In this document: positions 43,661-53,310 of the stretch, one piece after another
Layout: each line of letters starts with the position of its first letter
How positions within the stretch are numbered: the first letter of the stretch is position 1
NCBI RefSeq assembly: GCF_020483305.1
Contig: NZ_JACWAB010000003.1
Coordinates: forward strand, 1 to 64,000
DNA from: Arthrobacter sp. UM1
Lineage (GTDB): Bacteria > Actinomycetota > Actinomycetes > Actinomycetales > Micrococcaceae
Length of the DNA: 64,000 nt
Direction: 5' to 3'
Translations under genes and position numbers: made by a program
The notes under the pieces: model-generated
Told to the model about the DNA's origin: nothing
Seen by the model: the letters and a program-made list of their open reading frames with translations, nothing else
The model's database searches: none

Positions 43661-43666
43661 ATCGTA
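43661..43666 (-). promoter_or_regulatory. -10 element of a probable leaderless mRNA (tetR gene)
   Basis: TACGAT on the minus strand, 6 nt before ATG 43654. Confidence 0.5.
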
Positions 43667-43693
43667 GACACGCCAGCAGTGTTGTGACACAGT

Positions 43694-43716
43694 TGTGCTA
43701 GAAAAGTTCTAGCACA
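43694..43716. promoter_or_regulatory. TetR operator candidate
   Basis: TGTGCTAGAA-AAG-TTCTAGCACA: perfect 10-bp arms around 3 nt, in the divergent gap between a TetR gene and a membrane-protein gene, about 30 bp upstream of the tetR -10. Confidence 0.65.
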
Positions 43717-43737
43717 CTCGTGCCATCAGGAGCTGAC

Positions 43738-44346
43738 TTGGTTCTCATCACGATCATCGCCTGCGAGGTGTCCTTCTGGGTGCTCCTCGTCGCCGGACTG
43801 GCGGCCCGCTACCTGTTCCGGCGCAAGCGCCTCGGCGCCGCTCTTCTTATCGCGGCACCCGTCGTGGACCTCGTGCTCCTCGGCGTCACGGCGGTGGATC
43901 TCAGGCGAGGAGCGGAGCCCACGTTCGCTCATTCGCTCGCGGCGCTCTACATCGGCGGCTCCATCGCGTTCGGCCACTCCATCGTGCGCTGGATGGACAA
44001 CCGGTGGGCGGCACGGCACGAGGGCGCTCCCCTGCCGCCCAAGCCCACGGGACGCGCGCACTCCCTCATGGCCTGGAAGAACTTCGGCCTCGGCGTCATC
44101 GCGGCCGGCATCTCCTGGGGCCTGCTGCTCGTGCTCGAGCACCTGGCCCTCGACGGCGTGGACGTCACGGCCTTGACCAGCACCCACGACACCATCCGGC
44201 GGGGTCTCGTCATCGGCTTCGTCATCGCGCTCTCCTACACCATCTGGCCGCGGAAAGCGGAGGACGACGACGCCCGCGACGACGACCACCAGCCCGGCTC
44301 CGCCCGAAACGTCGAAGACCCTAGAATCGAGGTAAGGAGAACCTAA
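43738..44346 (+). CDS. Membrane protein of unknown function, divergent from TetR
   Basis: 202 aa with about five hydrophobic segments (LITIIACEVSFWVLLVAGLA; LGAALLIAAPVVDLVLLGV; LAALYIGGSIAFGH; FGLGVIAAGISWGLLLVLEHL; RRGLVIGFVIALSYTIW) and an acidic/His-rich cytosolic tail. I recognise no characterised family; the best guess is an integral protein controlled by the TetR next door. TTG at 43738 is chosen because AGGAG precedes it by 5 nt; an in-frame GTG at 43720 is the alternative and lies close to the operator. The last codons overlap the promoter and iron box of the next gene. Confidence 0.75.
   Translation: MVLITIIACEVSFWVLLVAGLAARYLFRRKRLGAALLIAAPVVDLVLLGVTAVDLRRGAEPTFAHSLAALYIGGSIAFGHSIVRWMDNRWAARHEGAPLPPKPTGRAHSLMAWKNFGLGVIAAGISWGLLLVLEHLALDGVDVTALTSTHDTIRRGLVIGFVIALSYTIWPRKAEDDDARDDDHQPGSARNVEDPRIEVRRT
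44322..44346 (+). promoter_or_regulatory. -10 and DtxR/IdeR-type iron box of the SIP gene
   Basis: TAGAAT (44322-44327) is followed at once by a 19-nt site (44328-44346) with AGGTAAGG and AACCTAA halves. It matches 14 of 19 positions of the DtxR/IdeR consensus as I know it (TTAGGTTAGGCTAACCTAA). The box covers the start of transcription, so iron-bound repressor would block the siderophore-interacting protein gene. Confidence 0.65.
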
Positions 44347-44360
44347 CCCGAGGAGCCTCG

Positions 44361-45245
44361 ATGACCGAGACCGCCCGTCCCGAACACCGCCCCGAGCAGC
44401 CGGAGGGCGGCGGCACCGTCCAGCCGAAGCCCGCGAAGAAGCCCAAGCCGCAGACGATGCTCGAGGTGACGGAGACGCAGCGGATCGGCCCGCACATGGT
44501 CCGGGTCTTCCTCGGGGGTCCGGAGTTCGAGTCCTTCCCTGCCAACGAGTTCGCGGACATGTACGTCAAGCTGCTCTTCAACCAGGACGGCACGGTTCCG
44601 GCGGAGAAGCTGGACCTCGCGCAGGCCCGCGCCTCGCTGCCCGCGGACCAGGTGCCGGTGACACGCACCTACACGATCCGCGCGGTGGACCCGGTCAACA
44701 AGGAGCTGGCCATCGACTTCGTCACCCACGGGGACGAGGGTCTTGCAGGCCCCTGGGCCCAGCGCGCCGAGCCGGGCGACCGCCTCCTCCTCCAGGGGCC
44801 CGGCGGCCGCTACGCTCCTCGGCCGGACGCGTTCCACCTCCTCCTCGGGGACGAGTCCGCCGTGCCCGCCATCAGCCGGGGCGTCGAGTTCATGGGGCCG
44901 GGCGCCCGGGGGCTCGTCGTCGTCGAGGCAGAGAGCGCGGAGGACGTCGTCGAGCTGGACGCCCCGGAGGGCGTCGAGGTGCGGTGGCTGCTGCGCGACG
45001 GCGCCGGGCACAGCGAGGAGCGGCTCGTCGATGCCGTCCTCCCCGCGCTCGGAGGCGAGTGGCCGGAAGGGCCCCTCCAGGTCTTCGCCCACGGAGAGCG
45101 GGGCGGCATCAAGGCCCTCCGCCGCCTGCTCCGCGAGCGCGGGGTGCCCAAGGAGGACCTTTCGATCTCTGCGTACTGGGCGCTCGGCCGCACCGAGGAC
45201 AGGTTCCAGGCGGAGAAGAAGGAGCCCATCGGCAAGATCGAGTAG
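44361..45245 (+). CDS. Siderophore-interacting protein (FAD-dependent ferric-siderophore reductase)
   Basis: 294 aa. The FAD domain has TRTYTIRAVDP (R-x-Y-T/S) and the phosphate-binding GDRLLLQGPGGRYAP; the second domain has LLLGDESAVPAISR and the C-terminal SAYWALGRTEDRFQAEKKE typical of SIP/ViuB proteins. It reduces ferric siderophores in the cytosol to release iron. The first 35 residues are Pro/Lys-rich. ATG at 44361 with GAGGAG upstream. Preceded by an iron box. Confidence 0.92.
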   Translation: MTETARPEHRPEQPEGGGTVQPKPAKKPKPQTMLEVTETQRIGPHMVRVFLGGPEFESFPANEFADMYVKLLFNQDGTVPAEKLDLAQARASLPADQVPVTRTYTIRAVDPVNKELAIDFVTHGDEGLAGPWAQRAEPGDRLLLQGPGGRYAPRPDAFHLLLGDESAVPAISRGVEFMGPGARGLVVVEAESAEDVVELDAPEGVEVRWLLRDGAGHSEERLVDAVLPALGGEWPEGPLQVFAHGERGGIKALRRLLRERGVPKEDLSISAYWALGRTEDRFQAEKKEPIGKIE

Positions 45246-45299
45246 TCCGCGCTGTCCACAGGGCGCCCGGAGGCCCGCCGCGGACCCCGGCCCGTCCGA

Positions 45300-45343
45300 T
45301 ACAGTGACACGTATATGGGCGCGCCGTCCCGCGGGGACGCGCG
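45300..45343 (+). promoter_or_regulatory. icd promoter -10 and leader hairpin
   Basis: TACAGT at 45300-45305 is a possible -10. The leader holds a GC hairpin with a bulge (CGCGCCGTCCC at 45320-45330 against GGGGACGCGCG at 45333-45343), followed by the ribosome site. Confidence 0.35.
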
Positions 45344-45380
45344 CCGTGGTCCCGAGTGAAGTTGGAGAGACGCCCACACT

Positions 45381-47609
<2,229 letters not shown>

Positions 47610-47644
47610 CGCACAGCGAGCCGGACGCCTGATCCGCTCGCCCG

Positions 47645-47679
47645 AGGGGCCCGGGAAGCATGCTGCTTCCCGGGCCCTT
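47645..47679 (+). terminator. Terminator after icd
   Basis: 16-nt arms starting AGGGGCCCGGGAAGCA with a 3-nt loop (one G-T pair), 36 nt past the icd stop; followed by TTCTGCG. Confidence 0.85.
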
Positions 47680-47895
47680 CTGCGTCCGCCGTCGGCCCCG
47701 GCGCCCCAAGCCCCTCCGTACGCTGTCCCCGGCGCCCCCAGTCCCGCCGGACGCACACCACGCGTTCGCCGGTGGACGAAGGGCGCTGCTCCCCTGTCTC
47801 CCCAGGGACGCCTTCGATAAGGTTCCAAACAAAGACAGCAACGCGACCCGTCGGGACGCCCGGTGGAAGGGCGCCCTCGGAAGGAGGACCCGGAC

Positions 47896-48558
47896 ATGAA
47901 GCGCGCACTCATCATCGGAGGACACGGCAAGGTGGCCCTGCTCGCGGCCCCGCTCCTCGCGGAGAAGGGCTGGAGCGTGGCCGGTGCGGCCCGCAACCCG
48001 GACCACGCCGCGGACATCGAGGCCGCGGGCGCCGAGTTCGTCGAGGCGGACGTGGAGCGCATGAGCCCCGAGCAGCTCGCCAACCTCGTGGCGGACTACG
48101 ACGCCGTCGTCTGGTCGGCAGGCGCGGGCGGAGGCAGCCCGGAGCGGACGCAGGCCGTGGACCGCGAGGCGGCCGTCCAGACCGTCGAGGCCGCGATGAA
48201 CCGCGGCGTCCGCCGCTTCCTCATGGTCTCCTACTTCGGCGCCAGCCAGGAGCACGGGGTCCCCGAGGACAACGACTTCCACACCTACGCCCAGGCCAAG
48301 GCGGACGCGGACGACCACCTCCGCAGCTCGCCGCTCGACTGGACCATCCTCGGCCCCAGCATGCTCACCGAGGACGAGCCGTCCGGCAAGATCGACGTCC
48401 GTCTCGACCGCAAGGACTCCACCCTCGAGGGCGGCAAGGTCTCCCGCGGCAACGTGGCGCGTGTCATCGCGGAGACGCTCGGGGACCAGAACACGCACGG
48501 TCTCACGATCGAGTTCAACGACGGCTCCTCCCCCATCGCCGAGCATCCCTGGGCCTGA
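47896..48558 (+). CDS. NAD(P)-binding SDR-like protein (NmrA/YwnB type)
   Basis: 220 aa atypical short-chain dehydrogenase. The nucleotide-binding motif is IIGGHGKVALLAAPLL (about 6-21); VVWSAGAGGGSPERT and FLMVSYFGASQEHGVPEDNDF follow. The catalytic YxxxK appears as YAQAKADAD. Such proteins reduce flavins or small substrates or act as redox sensors; the role here is unknown. ATG at 47896 with AAGGAGG 8 nt upstream. Confidence 0.87.
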   Translation: MKRALIIGGHGKVALLAAPLLAEKGWSVAGAARNPDHAADIEAAGAEFVEADVERMSPEQLANLVADYDAVVWSAGAGGGSPERTQAVDREAAVQTVEAAMNRGVRRFLMVSYFGASQEHGVPEDNDFHTYAQAKADADDHLRSSPLDWTILGPSMLTEDEPSGKIDVRLDRKDSTLEGGKVSRGNVARVIAETLGDQNTHGLTIEFNDGSSPIAEHPWA

Positions 48559-48590
48559 CCCGGGCCGAGCCGGCTGTGCGGCGCTGGAGA

Positions 48591-48596
48591 TAGAAT
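48591..48596 (+). promoter_or_regulatory. -10 element of a probable leaderless mRNA (DedA-like gene)
   Basis: TAGAAT, then CGGCTC (6 nt) and ATG at 48603. Confidence 0.55.
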
Positions 48597-48602
48597 CGGC
48601 TC

Positions 48603-49076
48603 ATGCATGACTGGATCCAGAGCCTCCACGTGGGGTGGGCGATCCTCTTCTTCTTCGGCGTCGCCGTCCTCCGCTCGAGCCTGGTGTACGCCCTCGGCCG
48701 CCTCGCGTCAGCGGGCGGCCGCCGCCTCGAGCGCATCCGGCGCTCCTTCGACTCCCCTGCGTTCCGCCGTGCCGAGCGGTTCGTCAACCGCTGGGGCGTC
48801 CTGGCCGTGCCGTTCTGCTTCCTCACCATCGGCTTCCAGACCGCCGTCATCACGACGACGGGCCTCACCCGCATGCCGCTGACCCGCTGGGTCCCGGCCA
48901 TGCTGTTCGGCGCGGCGATGTGGGGAGTTGTCTATGGGACAGTCGGCATGGCCGTGGTCTGGGCGTGGCTGCGGACTCCGTGGCTGCTGGCGGTCGTCGT
49001 CGCCGTCGTCGCCCTTGCTGTCACGGCTGTCAAGCTGATCCCTCGGGTGCGCAGAGCCCGAGCGGACGCTGAATGA
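48603..49076 (+). CDS. Small DedA/VTT-domain-like membrane protein
   Basis: 157 aa. After an N-terminal helix (VGWAILFFFGVAVLRSSLVYALG) and a basic loop, RFVNRWGVLAVPFCFLTIGFQTAVITTTGLTRMPLTRWVPAML matches the core of DedA/VTT proteins (putative polyprenyl- or phospholipid scramblases). It is shorter than typical DedA (about 200 aa). Leaderless-type ATG at 48603. Confidence 0.75.
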   Translation: MHDWIQSLHVGWAILFFFGVAVLRSSLVYALGRLASAGGRRLERIRRSFDSPAFRRAERFVNRWGVLAVPFCFLTIGFQTAVITTTGLTRMPLTRWVPAMLFGAAMWGVVYGTVGMAVVWAWLRTPWLLAVVVAVVALAVTAVKLIPRVRRARADAE

Positions 49077-49178
49077 TTGAACTTTGCAGTAGCTTGACCC
49101 AGGGACAGACCTCCGCAAAGGTGAGGGTCGAGCGCGTTCCCCCGAACGCGCCGACATCCCCGGAAGGAAGGTCGAACC

Positions 49179-49688
49179 ATGATGAAGAAGACCATCACCG
49201 CAGCAGCAGCCCTTCTCGCGGCCGGAGCGGCCGTCGCGGCCCCCGCCGCGAACGCAGCCACCCCGTCCACGACGGCGGACGCCGCCGTCTCCATCAAGAG
49301 CGGCGCCCCGGTGCAGGGCCTCATGACGGCCGGCTCGTTCAAGATCGCCAACAACGGCCCGCAGGCGCTGCCCACGGGAACGCAGTTCAAGGTGCACTTC
49401 AGCGCACTGGACGGCTCCGCGTCCCGCTCGGGCCACACGGTGACCTGCCCGGACCTCCAGGCGTGCACCGCCCAGCAGGATCCCACGGACAACAACAGCT
49501 ACATCGTGACGCTGAACCGTCCGCTGGGCGTGGGCAAGAGCGTGAACGGCCTCTGGTCCAACCACCACTACCTCAACGGCACCCGTGACAAGGTGACCAT
49601 CGAGGAGACCTCGGTGCCGCAGGGCACGGTCGATCCCAACAAGGCGAACAACACCGCGGTGTACGACAACGCCAACCTCGGCTTCTAG
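49179..49688 (+). CDS. Small secreted protein, unknown function
   Basis: 169 aa. Cleavable signal peptide (MMKKTITAAAALLAAGAAVA, then APAANAA with an A-x-A site near 27). The mature part, about 140 residues, looks beta-rich (SAPVQG-like start, FKIANNGPQALPTGTQFKV, KVTIEETSVPQGT) with one Cys pair (CPDLQAC), and resembles an Ig-like or DUF11-type extracellular fold. ATG 49179 or 49182; GGAAGGAAGG lies upstream. No family recognised. Confidence 0.75.
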   Translation: MMKKTITAAAALLAAGAAVAAPAANAATPSTTADAAVSIKSGAPVQGLMTAGSFKIANNGPQALPTGTQFKVHFSALDGSASRSGHTVTCPDLQACTAQQDPTDNNSYIVTLNRPLGVGKSVNGLWSNHHYLNGTRDKVTIEETSVPQGTVDPNKANNTAVYDNANLGF

Positions 49689-49726
49689 CCTCCGAGGCCC
49701 GGCGGCCGACGCCGGAGACCGCAGTC

Positions 49727-49760
49727 GAGGGGCCCGCACGCTCAGGCGTGCGGGCCCCTC
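49727..49760. terminator. Bidirectional terminator between the secreted protein and putP
   Basis: 15-bp perfect arms GAGGGGCCCGCACGC / GCGTGCGGGCCCCTC with loop TCAG; followed on the plus strand by TCCTGTTC. Confidence 0.85.
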
Positions 49761-49792
49761 TCCTGTTCGCTCGGCTCCTGTCCTCTCGGCTC

Positions 49793-51325
49793 TCAGCCGC
49801 GCAGGGCCGGAGCCTCGGCGAGGCGGACGGCCTCGTTGAACTCCGCGTCCGTCTCCGCGTGCGGGCGGAAGGTGAAGAGCGAGACGACGACGGCGACGAG
49901 GCCGCAGACGATGAACCCCGGGATGATCTCGTACACGTCCGTGCCGAGGCCCTTCCAGGCGAACACGGTCACGGATCCCGTCACAATGCCGGCGAGAGCG
50001 CCCCACGCCGAGAGGCGGCGCCAGTAGAGGGACAGGATGACCACGGGGCCGAAGGCCGCGCCGAACCCGGCCCAAGCGAAGGCCACGAGCTTGAGGATGC
50101 TGCTGTTCGGGTTGAGGGCCAGGAGCATCGCGATGAGCGCCACGCAGAGCACGCCGGCGCGGCCCAGCCACAGGCTCGCCCGCGGGGAGAGCGGCCGGTT
50201 GAAGACCATCGAGGCGAGGTCCTCCACGAGGGCCGAGGAGGAGACGACGAGCTGGCTCGAGATCGTGGACATGATGGCCGCGAGGACGGCGGCCAGGACG
50301 AATCCGGCGATGAGCGGGTGGAAGAAGATCTGCGAGAGGTCCAGGAAGACGGACTCGGCCGACTTCGCGTCCGTGAGCTTCGCCTGCGGGTGCGTGGCGA
50401 AGTAGGCGATGCCCACGAGCGCCGTGCTCGTGGCGCCGAGCACGGTGAGCAGCATCCAGCCGATGCCGATGCGCCGGCCGGCCGCCGCGTCCGCAGCAGA
50501 GCGCAGGGCCATGAAGCGGACGATGATGTGCGGCTGTCCGAAGTACCCGAGGCCCCAGGCGGCGGCGGAGATGCCGCCGATGAGCGTGCCGCCGGCCACG
50601 AGGGAGAAGGCGTGCGGCTTGACCGCGATGACCTCCTGGTAGACGTGCGCGGGGCCGCCGAGCTGGATGATGCCGACGATCGGGACGAGGATGAGCGCGG
50701 CCAGCATGAGCAGACCCTGGGCCACGTCCGTGAACGTCGCGCCGAGGAAGCCGCCGAAGAGCGTGTACAGCACCGTGATGCCGCCCACGAGCAGCATGCC
50801 CTGGAGGTACGCCGCCTCCGGCGAGCTGGCCTTGAACAGGTCCGCGAAGGACGCCTGGAAGAAGGTGCCGCCGGCGACCATGCCGGAGGAGACGTAGAAG
50901 GTGAAGAAGACGAGGATGACGAGCCCGGCGACGATCCTCAGCACCCGGCTGATCTGCGGGCCGGAGCCGCGCAGACGGTTGTCGAAGAAGGAGGGCACCG
51001 TGATCGAGTTGTGCGCCACCTCGGTGTAGGCCCGCAGGCGGGGAGCCACGAACTTCCAGTTGAGCCAGGCGCCGATCGTGAGGCCCACGGCGATCCACGC
51101 CTCGAAGAGCCCGCCCATGTAGAGGGCGCCCGGCAGGCCCATGAGCAGCCAGCCGGACATGTCCGAGGCACCGGCCGAGAGGGCGGCGACGCCGGGGGTC
51201 AGCCCTCGGCCGCCGAGGAGGTAGTCGTCGAGGTCGTTGTTCTTCCGGTTGGCCCAGAAGCCGATGAAGACCATCGCCCCGAAGTACACGAGGATGGCGA
51301 TGAGCTGGTAGGTCTGCGCGGACAT
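49793..51325 (-). CDS. putP: Sodium/proline symporter
   Basis: 510 aa, 13 membrane helices of the SSS family. Family motifs are DDYLLGGRGLTPGVAALSAGASDMSGWLLMGLPG (Na+ site) and GPAHVY; the region FTDVAQGLLML and FGQPHIIVRFMALRS are as in PutP. Imports proline with Na+, for nutrition or osmoprotection. ATG at 51325 with GAAAGGGG upstream. Confidence 0.94.
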   Translation of the reverse strand: MSAQTYQLIAILVYFGAMVFIGFWANRKNNDLDDYLLGGRGLTPGVAALSAGASDMSGWLLMGLPGALYMGGLFEAWIAVGLTIGAWLNWKFVAPRLRAYTEVAHNSITVPSFFDNRLRGSGPQISRVLRIVAGLVILVFFTFYVSSGMVAGGTFFQASFADLFKASSPEAAYLQGMLLVGGITVLYTLFGGFLGATFTDVAQGLLMLAALILVPIVGIIQLGGPAHVYQEVIAVKPHAFSLVAGGTLIGGISAAAWGLGYFGQPHIIVRFMALRSAADAAAGRRIGIGWMLLTVLGATSTALVGIAYFATHPQAKLTDAKSAESVFLDLSQIFFHPLIAGFVLAAVLAAIMSTISSQLVVSSSALVEDLASMVFNRPLSPRASLWLGRAGVLCVALIAMLLALNPNSSILKLVAFAWAGFGAAFGPVVILSLYWRRLSAWGALAGIVTGSVTVFAWKGLGTDVYEIIPGFIVCGLVAVVVSLFTFRPHAETDAEFNEAVRLAEAPALRG

Positions 51326-51377
51326 GCGGAGGCCCCTTTCGCGAGCGGTGAGTCCCCGGAGCCGCAGCAGTCACACA

Positions 51378-51413
51378 CTGTGATTCACAGCACTCCGATT
51401 GGCGACGATCTTA
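51378..51413 (-). promoter_or_regulatory. putP promoter -10 and palindrome
   Basis: TAAGAT at 51408-51413 (minus) is a possible -10. Downstream of the predicted start lies the perfect palindrome CTGTGA-T-TCACAG (51378-51390). The halves resemble a CRP/GlxR site, but the spacing is 1 nt, not 6. Confidence 0.4.
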
Positions 51414-51464
51414 CCTGAACACAGCCTGAACGTCCTCTCGGAGCCGCCGGAGGAGCTGCCTCCG

Positions 51465-52796
51465 CTACGCCTCGCTCCCCTCCACGGCGTCGAGGGCGAG
51501 CTCGGCGTCTTCGTCGTCGTCGGCACGCGAGGACTCCTCCGCCTGCTCCGCCGCAGTGACCAGGCGGTGGCCGCTCGCGAGAACGGGCACGGCGAGGAAG
51601 AAGGCCGCAGCCGCCACGATGAAGGCCATGGAGGTGTTCGTGGCCTCTGCGATCTTGCCCGCGAAGAACGGCGCCAGGCCGCCTCCGATGAAGCGGACGA
51701 AGCCGTACGCGGAGGACGCCACCGCGCGGTCCACGGGCGAGACGAGCATGACGGCCTGGGTGGTCAGCGTGTTGTTCACGCCGATGCAGGCGCCGGAGAG
51801 GACCACCGCAGCCATGACGATCCCCGGCGTGTCCACGCCGAGCGCGATGACGAGCATGAGCACGGCCAGCACGAGCAGATTGGCGTAGAGCGTGGCCGCT
51901 GTCCCGAATCGCCGCTGGAGCATCGGGGCCAGGAAGACGGCGAAGACCGCCACGAGGAGCCCCCACCCGGTGAAGACGAGGCCGAGCTGCATCGCCTCGA
52001 GGTGCATGGGGTACGGGGCATAGCCGAGCATCGTGAAGAAGCCCCAGTTGTAGAGGAGCGCCACGATGCCCATCGTGAGGAGGCCGCGGTGGGAGAGCGC
52101 CTTGAGGGGCGCGCTGAGGTCCGTCTTGACCGCGGGCCTCGGCAGCTTGGGGATGAAGAGCAGGGTGGCCACGAGCGCGATGCCCATGAGCACGGAGACG
52201 CCGAGGAACGGGCCGCGCCAGCTGATCCCGCCCAGGAGGCCGCCGAGGAGCGGCCCCGTGGCCATGCCGATGCCGAGCGCCGCCTCGTAGAGGATGATGG
52301 CGCCGGAGAAGCCGCCCCGCGCGGAGGCGACGATGACGGCGAGGCTCGTCGCGATGAACATCGCGTTGCCCAGCCCCCAGCCGCCGCGGAAGCCGATGAT
52401 GCCGTTGATCGAGCTCGAGAGTCCCGCGAGTCCCGCGAAGACCACGATGAGCGCGAGCCCCGTGATGAGCGTCCACTTGGAGCCGATCCGGCTGGAGAGC
52501 CAGCCGACGCCGAGCATGGCGATGGCCGTGACCACGAGGTAGCTCGTGAACAGGAGCGAGACCTGCGCGGGGCTGGCCTGGAGGCCGTGCGAGATGGCCG
52601 GGAGGATCGGGTCCACGAGCCCGATCCCCATGAAGGAGATGACGCACGCGAATGCCACGGCCCAGACGGCCTTCGGCTGGTCGAGGAGGGACGGCTTCGG
52701 GGTGCGGCGCGCGGCGGGTGCGGCCTCGGCGCCCCGGGCGGTCTCGGCACCCCGGGCGGACTCTGTGCCGGCCTCGACGGAGGGCGCCCGGGTCAC
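51465..52796 (-). CDS. MFS transporter, probable drug efflux (DHA family)
   Basis: 443 aa, 12 membrane helices. An N-terminal extension with ESARGAETARGAEAA repeats precedes helix 1 (KAVWAVAFACVISFMGIGLVDPILPAIS), which carries the DHA1 signature; the loop 2-3 motif is GWLSSRIGSKWTLITGL. The acidic C-terminus is SSRADDDEDAELALD. The GTG at 52796 overlaps the MarR gene stop, so the two are co-transcribed, the usual design of a MarR-controlled efflux pump. Substrate unknown. Confidence 0.88.
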   Translation of the reverse strand: MTRAPSVEAGTESARGAETARGAEAAPAARRTPKPSLLDQPKAVWAVAFACVISFMGIGLVDPILPAISHGLQASPAQVSLLFTSYLVVTAIAMLGVGWLSSRIGSKWTLITGLALIVVFAGLAGLSSSINGIIGFRGGWGLGNAMFIATSLAVIVASARGGFSGAIILYEAALGIGMATGPLLGGLLGGISWRGPFLGVSVLMGIALVATLLFIPKLPRPAVKTDLSAPLKALSHRGLLTMGIVALLYNWGFFTMLGYAPYPMHLEAMQLGLVFTGWGLLVAVFAVFLAPMLQRRFGTAATLYANLLVLAVLMLVIALGVDTPGIVMAAVVLSGACIGVNNTLTTQAVMLVSPVDRAVASSAYGFVRFIGGGLAPFFAGKIAEATNTSMAFIVAAAAFFLAVPVLASGHRLVTAAEQAEESSRADDDEDAELALDAVEGSEA

Positions 52797-53266
52797 GCGG
52801 TCTCCTTTCCCGTCGGGCAGGGGCGCGCAGCCGCCGCCACGACGTCCGAGAACCGCTCGAGGGGCCGGATCGCCGCGGCGATCTTCGTCTGGTCCTCCGC
52901 GTCCAGCTCCGCCAGGTAGCCGGAGAGCTTGGCGCGGCGGCGGGCGCGGCGGGCCTGGAGCGTCTCGCGTCCGGCGTCCGTCAGCTCGACGACGACGGCG
53001 CGGCGGTCCTCAGCCGAAGGATGGCGCTCCACGAGGCCCTCCCGCTCGAGGCGGTCCACGGACTGCGTCATGGCCGGCTGGGACACGCCCTCCTGGCGGG
53101 CGAGGTGCATGATCCGCTGCGGGCCGTTGAGGTCCAGGCGGACCATGAGGCCGGCGGCGGACTGGGAGAGGGCCTCGTCAGCGGCGTCTGCGCGGAGGCG
53201 GCGGACGAGGAGCTCGAGCGTCCCCTGGAGGTGCTCGGCGAGGCGGTCTGGCGTCGCGTTTTCCAT
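52793..53266 (-). CDS. MarR-family transcriptional regulator
   Basis: 157 aa winged-helix dimer. GPQRIMHLARQEGVSQPAMTQSVDRLEREGLVERH is the DNA-recognition helix and SAEDRRAVVVELTDAGRETL the wing. Probably represses itself and the downstream MFS gene. ATG at 53266. The upstream 30 bp are AT-rich, with TATAAA 7 nt before the ATG and an imperfect AGTT-N8-AACT repeat. Confidence 0.88.
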   Translation of the reverse strand: MENATPDRLAEHLQGTLELLVRRLRADAADEALSQSAAGLMVRLDLNGPQRIMHLARQEGVSQPAMTQSVDRLEREGLVERHPSAEDRRAVVVELTDAGRETLQARRARRRAKLSGYLAELDAEDQTKIAAAIRPLERFSDVVAAAARPCPTGKETA

Positions 53267-53310
53267 GGAACAGTTTATATCATAACTTACCTATGCAACG
53301 CGAGCAGGCC

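Noticed and set aside
49079-49099. Promoter of the small secreted protein gene (TTGAAC / TTGACC)
   Set aside because: Neither -35-like hexamer has a -10 match at a proper distance.
51378-51390. CRP/GlxR site upstream of putP
   Set aside because: Known CRP-type sites have 6 nt between TGTGA and TCACA; here there is one.
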